A stretch of 64,000 nt of DNA from Microvelia longipes. Its lineage: Eukaryota > Arthropoda > Insecta > Hemiptera > Veliidae. The notes below the pieces were generated by a model. That model searched no databases. It saw nothing but the letters and a program-made list of their open reading frames with translations, and was not told the origin of the DNA. Position 1 is the stretch's first letter. The number at the start of each line of letters is the position of its first letter. A program made the translations under genes and the position numbers. Positions 61,256 to 64,000 of this stretch are shown here, piece by piece. The stretch is taken from NCBI GenBank assembly GCA_018340805.1, contig JACMZG010000008.1, positions 27,873,914 through 27,937,913 on the forward strand, read 5' to 3'.

Positions 61256-61362
61256 AGAATAATTTAAATTATATAAAATAATTGGTGGAGAGACGTATTT
61301 TATTGCAAACCTCTTGGATTATAAGATGGACTCCACAATGCAGCCAACTTTACGGGATGACT

Positions 61363-63680
61363 TTTATACTGTTTAATTCCTCTTTTACAGGGGTTAATTA
61401 CTACGTTCCAAGTTTCACCAATTACATTATTGTTCGCCAGTCTCTACCAAGATTACAATAAAATAAATCAAAAAATAAAATTTATTTTATTGTAATGTTA
61501 TTAGAAAATGACAAACAGTACTGTACAAATTATTATTTTTATGTATACTGGAAAATATGATTTATTTTATTAAATTTATATAAAATAAAATACAATGTTC
61601 AATTTATATAAATAAAATATAATGTTCAATTTATATAAATATAATGTTTTATATAAAATATAATGTTCAATTTATATAAAAAAATATAATGTTCAATTTA
61701 TATAAAAAAAAATAATGCTCAAATTATATATAAAAAAAATATAATGTTCAATTAATATAAAATAAAATATAATGTTCAATTTATACAAAAAGCATTATAT
61801 TACGGAATGCTTTCTATTAATGAAGATAACACACTTATATAAAGAAAACATGTGGCGCGACTTTATACCGCTGAAAAGTGTTTAGTAAACAAAAAGAGAA
61901 ATGGAAAAATTAGCATCGCTGAAACAAATTCAACGAGTTTAATATGTTAATTAAACAGTTTGACTTTCAAATACTAAAATTATACGAATAACAGTATACT
62001 ACATACAGATGGACCACTAGGGACTCGATCCTCGTATAGAGTTCAACTCTTCTTAACTTGTGGGTTTACAAACAAATCCCTTATCAAATACTTCACTTCC
62101 ATAACCAACATTAGATATGCACAAAAACATTAAGCTGACGATTAAAATTAAATAAATCTAAATGCAGATCCAATTTTTTACAAACTAAAAGAAGAATTAG
62201 GTCTTCCAGTGTTAACCGGGTCAGTGCAGGAAATGAATTAACGTCTGAATAAACGTATTTAGTATTCCTTTATTTTCATTACCACATATTATACCTCCAT
62301 TATATTAATCAAGCTGGATTTTTTGCTAGGGATCAAAAACTATAAACCTAAATCAGTAAATCGTCTATAAATATAAAATTGAATAATCATTAGAATTTGT
62401 ATTATATCTTTGGTACTTGGCCTGAGACTATCTATATTTTCATTCGTGTTACCAGAAATTGACTATCTATCATAAACAATCTATGTATTTTTTGGAACCA
62501 GGCCAGAGAGATATCTATAAACTCGTCAGGCACTACTCTAATAAAAACAATTGAGTAGTAACAAAAAGTGTCAATCGTATCTCCTTTAAATAAGAAAAAA
62601 ATATTTAGGAAAATTTCAAATATGCATAGAGAAATGTTTCTCTACAATAAATTACATACGGTTGATGACTATCTGGATTAACTAAAGGGTTTCTTTATTT
62701 TTTTACGTTCAAACATACCTGCAACAAAAAAAAATTTTCATTAGACATATGTTTATCGAGTCAAAAGCACATGTCAATAGATATAAAGTGTTAAATCGTG
62801 GACCATAATCAAATAAATAATGAATTAGTAAAAAGACTCATACAAAAAGACTACTACTAAAAAGAAATAGTAGAGCTAAAAGATGGTAAAACATCACTAT
62901 AATCATATTAGCTCAATTGACCTTTGTGACCTAAAATCAAGGACCATGCAAACCATAGCATATATGAGCAAATATATTGATACGCATTGTTAAAACTAAA
63001 CTAGGACAAGATGCTCAGAAAAGTATAGTTTTTGTGGTAAATTGAAAGTAAAAAAACAATAATTGCACATTTAATTTAATTTTTGTTTACGATTAGACTA
63101 AAAATAGTATTAAAAAATTATATAAAATGGTGAAAGATAGAAGATAACATACGAGATAACTGAAGAAGTTTTGAAAGGGGAATATACAAGCTAACACAAA
63201 GCTTCCTCAGCTTAGCTCCAGATAGAAAAGAAACAGTATTTAGATAAAAAGAATAATAGACAGTTAGAAAAGCTTACTGTATTCAATAAAAATGGTTCAC
63301 AACAACATAAAAAATTATATAAGCAGAGAAAAAATAAAAAACCATTTTATCATGAATTACTTTCATCCTATACCTTTGTTTTATTTTATCTATTAATAAA
63401 ACGAATTAGTTCTTTATTCATACGAAATAAAAATTAAAAAGAGAAATCAAGCACTTAAGTTTTTCGATATTTGTTTTACATCCATAGTCATAGATAAATA
63501 ATATCCTAAAAGAAAATAAAAAAAAAAAAACATTAAATAGGGCTCTATATAAAAGCATAGAATAAGTTTGGTTAATTATATTGACACAACTGTTGGGATA
63601 AACGAAGAACTTAGTTTAGTTCTTTAAATGATTACTTAAAGTTTGAGTGAGACATATTCTAGAAAAGGTGCGGTTAAGGG
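61363..63680. other. Intergenic, low-complexity AT-rich sequence
   Basis: A run of short irregular repeats (atataatgttcaatttatat units) spans about 61590-61790. A short end fragment of the 53.6 kb hammerhead repeat (ggtcttccagtgttaaccgg) is at about 62200. No coding region. Confidence 0.55.
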
Positions 63681-63905
63681 ACCTCTGGGGGATCGTGAAA
63701 GGAATTCAGGGGGCCCGCGAGGTAATAATCAAACGCAAAGTGGCAAAATCGGCGATGAGTAAATAACTCAACAGTTCATATATGCTTCTAGCGAATATTT
63801 AATATTTTAGAAATAATGTAATATCTAAAACATTTGTAGATTACTCTTTACCAATTTTGCTATAATAGTTTGATTATTAGTTCGCGGACCCAGCGGCCGC
63901 AGTTT
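63681..63905. mobile_element. hAT-like MITE (tentative)
   Basis: The segment cagggggcccgcgaggtaat at the left is matched, inverted, by ctgggtccgcgaactaataa at the right; the arms continue through aatcaaac and gcaaaat. The cagggg-type end with a cgcga core recalls hAT termini (inference). About 200 bp, no coding. Confidence 0.45.
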
Positions 63906-64000
63906 GAGAAATAAAATTGAAGTTTTGACTAATAAAAATTCAGCTGTAAATTCAATCTCTAGGTGATTAATCAACATGATGAAGTAAAAATAAGATAAGA

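Larger units (their letters stand above)
58296..61362 (-). mobile_element. Penelope-like retroelement (PLE), decayed copy with terminal repeats
   Basis: A nearly identical 105-bp direct repeat occurs at 58296-58400 and 61153-61257, flanking a Penelope-type reverse transcriptase on the minus strand. Each copy contains a hammerhead motif, as known for PLE pseudo-LTRs. At 61276-61362 part of the 5' end (61117-61203) is repeated in inverted orientation, the partial inverted copy often seen at PLE insertions. The coding region is broken into at least three frames and most of the GIY-YIG nuclease is gone, so this copy should be inactive. An (AAATA)n tract of about 230 bp lies between the left repeat and the 3' coding end. 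Confidence 0.9.

Overview
This is an AT-rich, intron-rich, repeat-laden piece of an insect-type nuclear genome. It has no bacterial gene organisation. The main gene, on the minus strand, is a multi-exon orthologue of ensconsin/MAP7, the microtubule-binding activator of kinesin-1. Seventeen exons can be joined from about 41.6 kb down to 5.7 kb, and every splice junction keeps frame. The order of mobile elements (Penelope-like element, R2-type LINE, Jockey/CR1-like RT fragment, tRNA-derived SINEs, foldback MITEs) fits an insect. I cannot narrow it to a species.

Layout. 1-5.6 kb: non-coding 3' flank of ensconsin; its last coding exon and poly(A) site are not identified. 5.7-11.8 kb: C-terminal exons, including the MAP7 domain, separated by introns filled with SINEs, a dispersed repeat carrying a 5S-rRNA-like motif, a retro-insertion with target-site duplication, TA repeats and a hammerhead-like motif. 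13.5-29.7 kb: middle exons and the N-terminal coiled-coil exons, with an 87-nt frame-preserving exon at 26.3 kb, two large foldback elements at 21.5-23.9 kb, and a 65-bp minisatellite that repeats a 5' splice site at 28.5-29.0 kb. 29.7-41.6 kb: very long introns, with a 54-nt frame-preserving exon at 39.1 kb and the first recognisable exon at 41.6 kb. The initiator exon is unresolved (candidate at 42.88 kb).

43.98-44.31 kb, plus strand: a compact two-exon gene for a 67-residue protein I do not recognise. 45-58 kb: intergenic repeats, including a foldback element, two more copies of the 5S-motif repeat, an R2-type LINE remnant, a SINE and several inverted repeats built around hammerhead-like cores. 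58.3-61.4 kb: a decayed Penelope-like element with direct terminal repeats that each carry a hammerhead motif, a nearly intact reverse transcriptase, frameshifted N-terminal segments, and a deletion that removes most of its GIY-YIG endonuclease. 61.4-64 kb: AT-rich sequence with one small hAT-like inverted-repeat element.

The strongest unusual signals are: (1) at least five sequence-distinct families of hammerhead-like motifs, all with a palindromic helix III; (2) a dispersed ~0.7 kb repeat family with an internal 5S-rRNA-promoter-like box; (3) the minisatellite built from an exon-intron boundary; (4) two symmetrical candidate cassette exons in ensconsin; (5) the unknown 67-residue gene.
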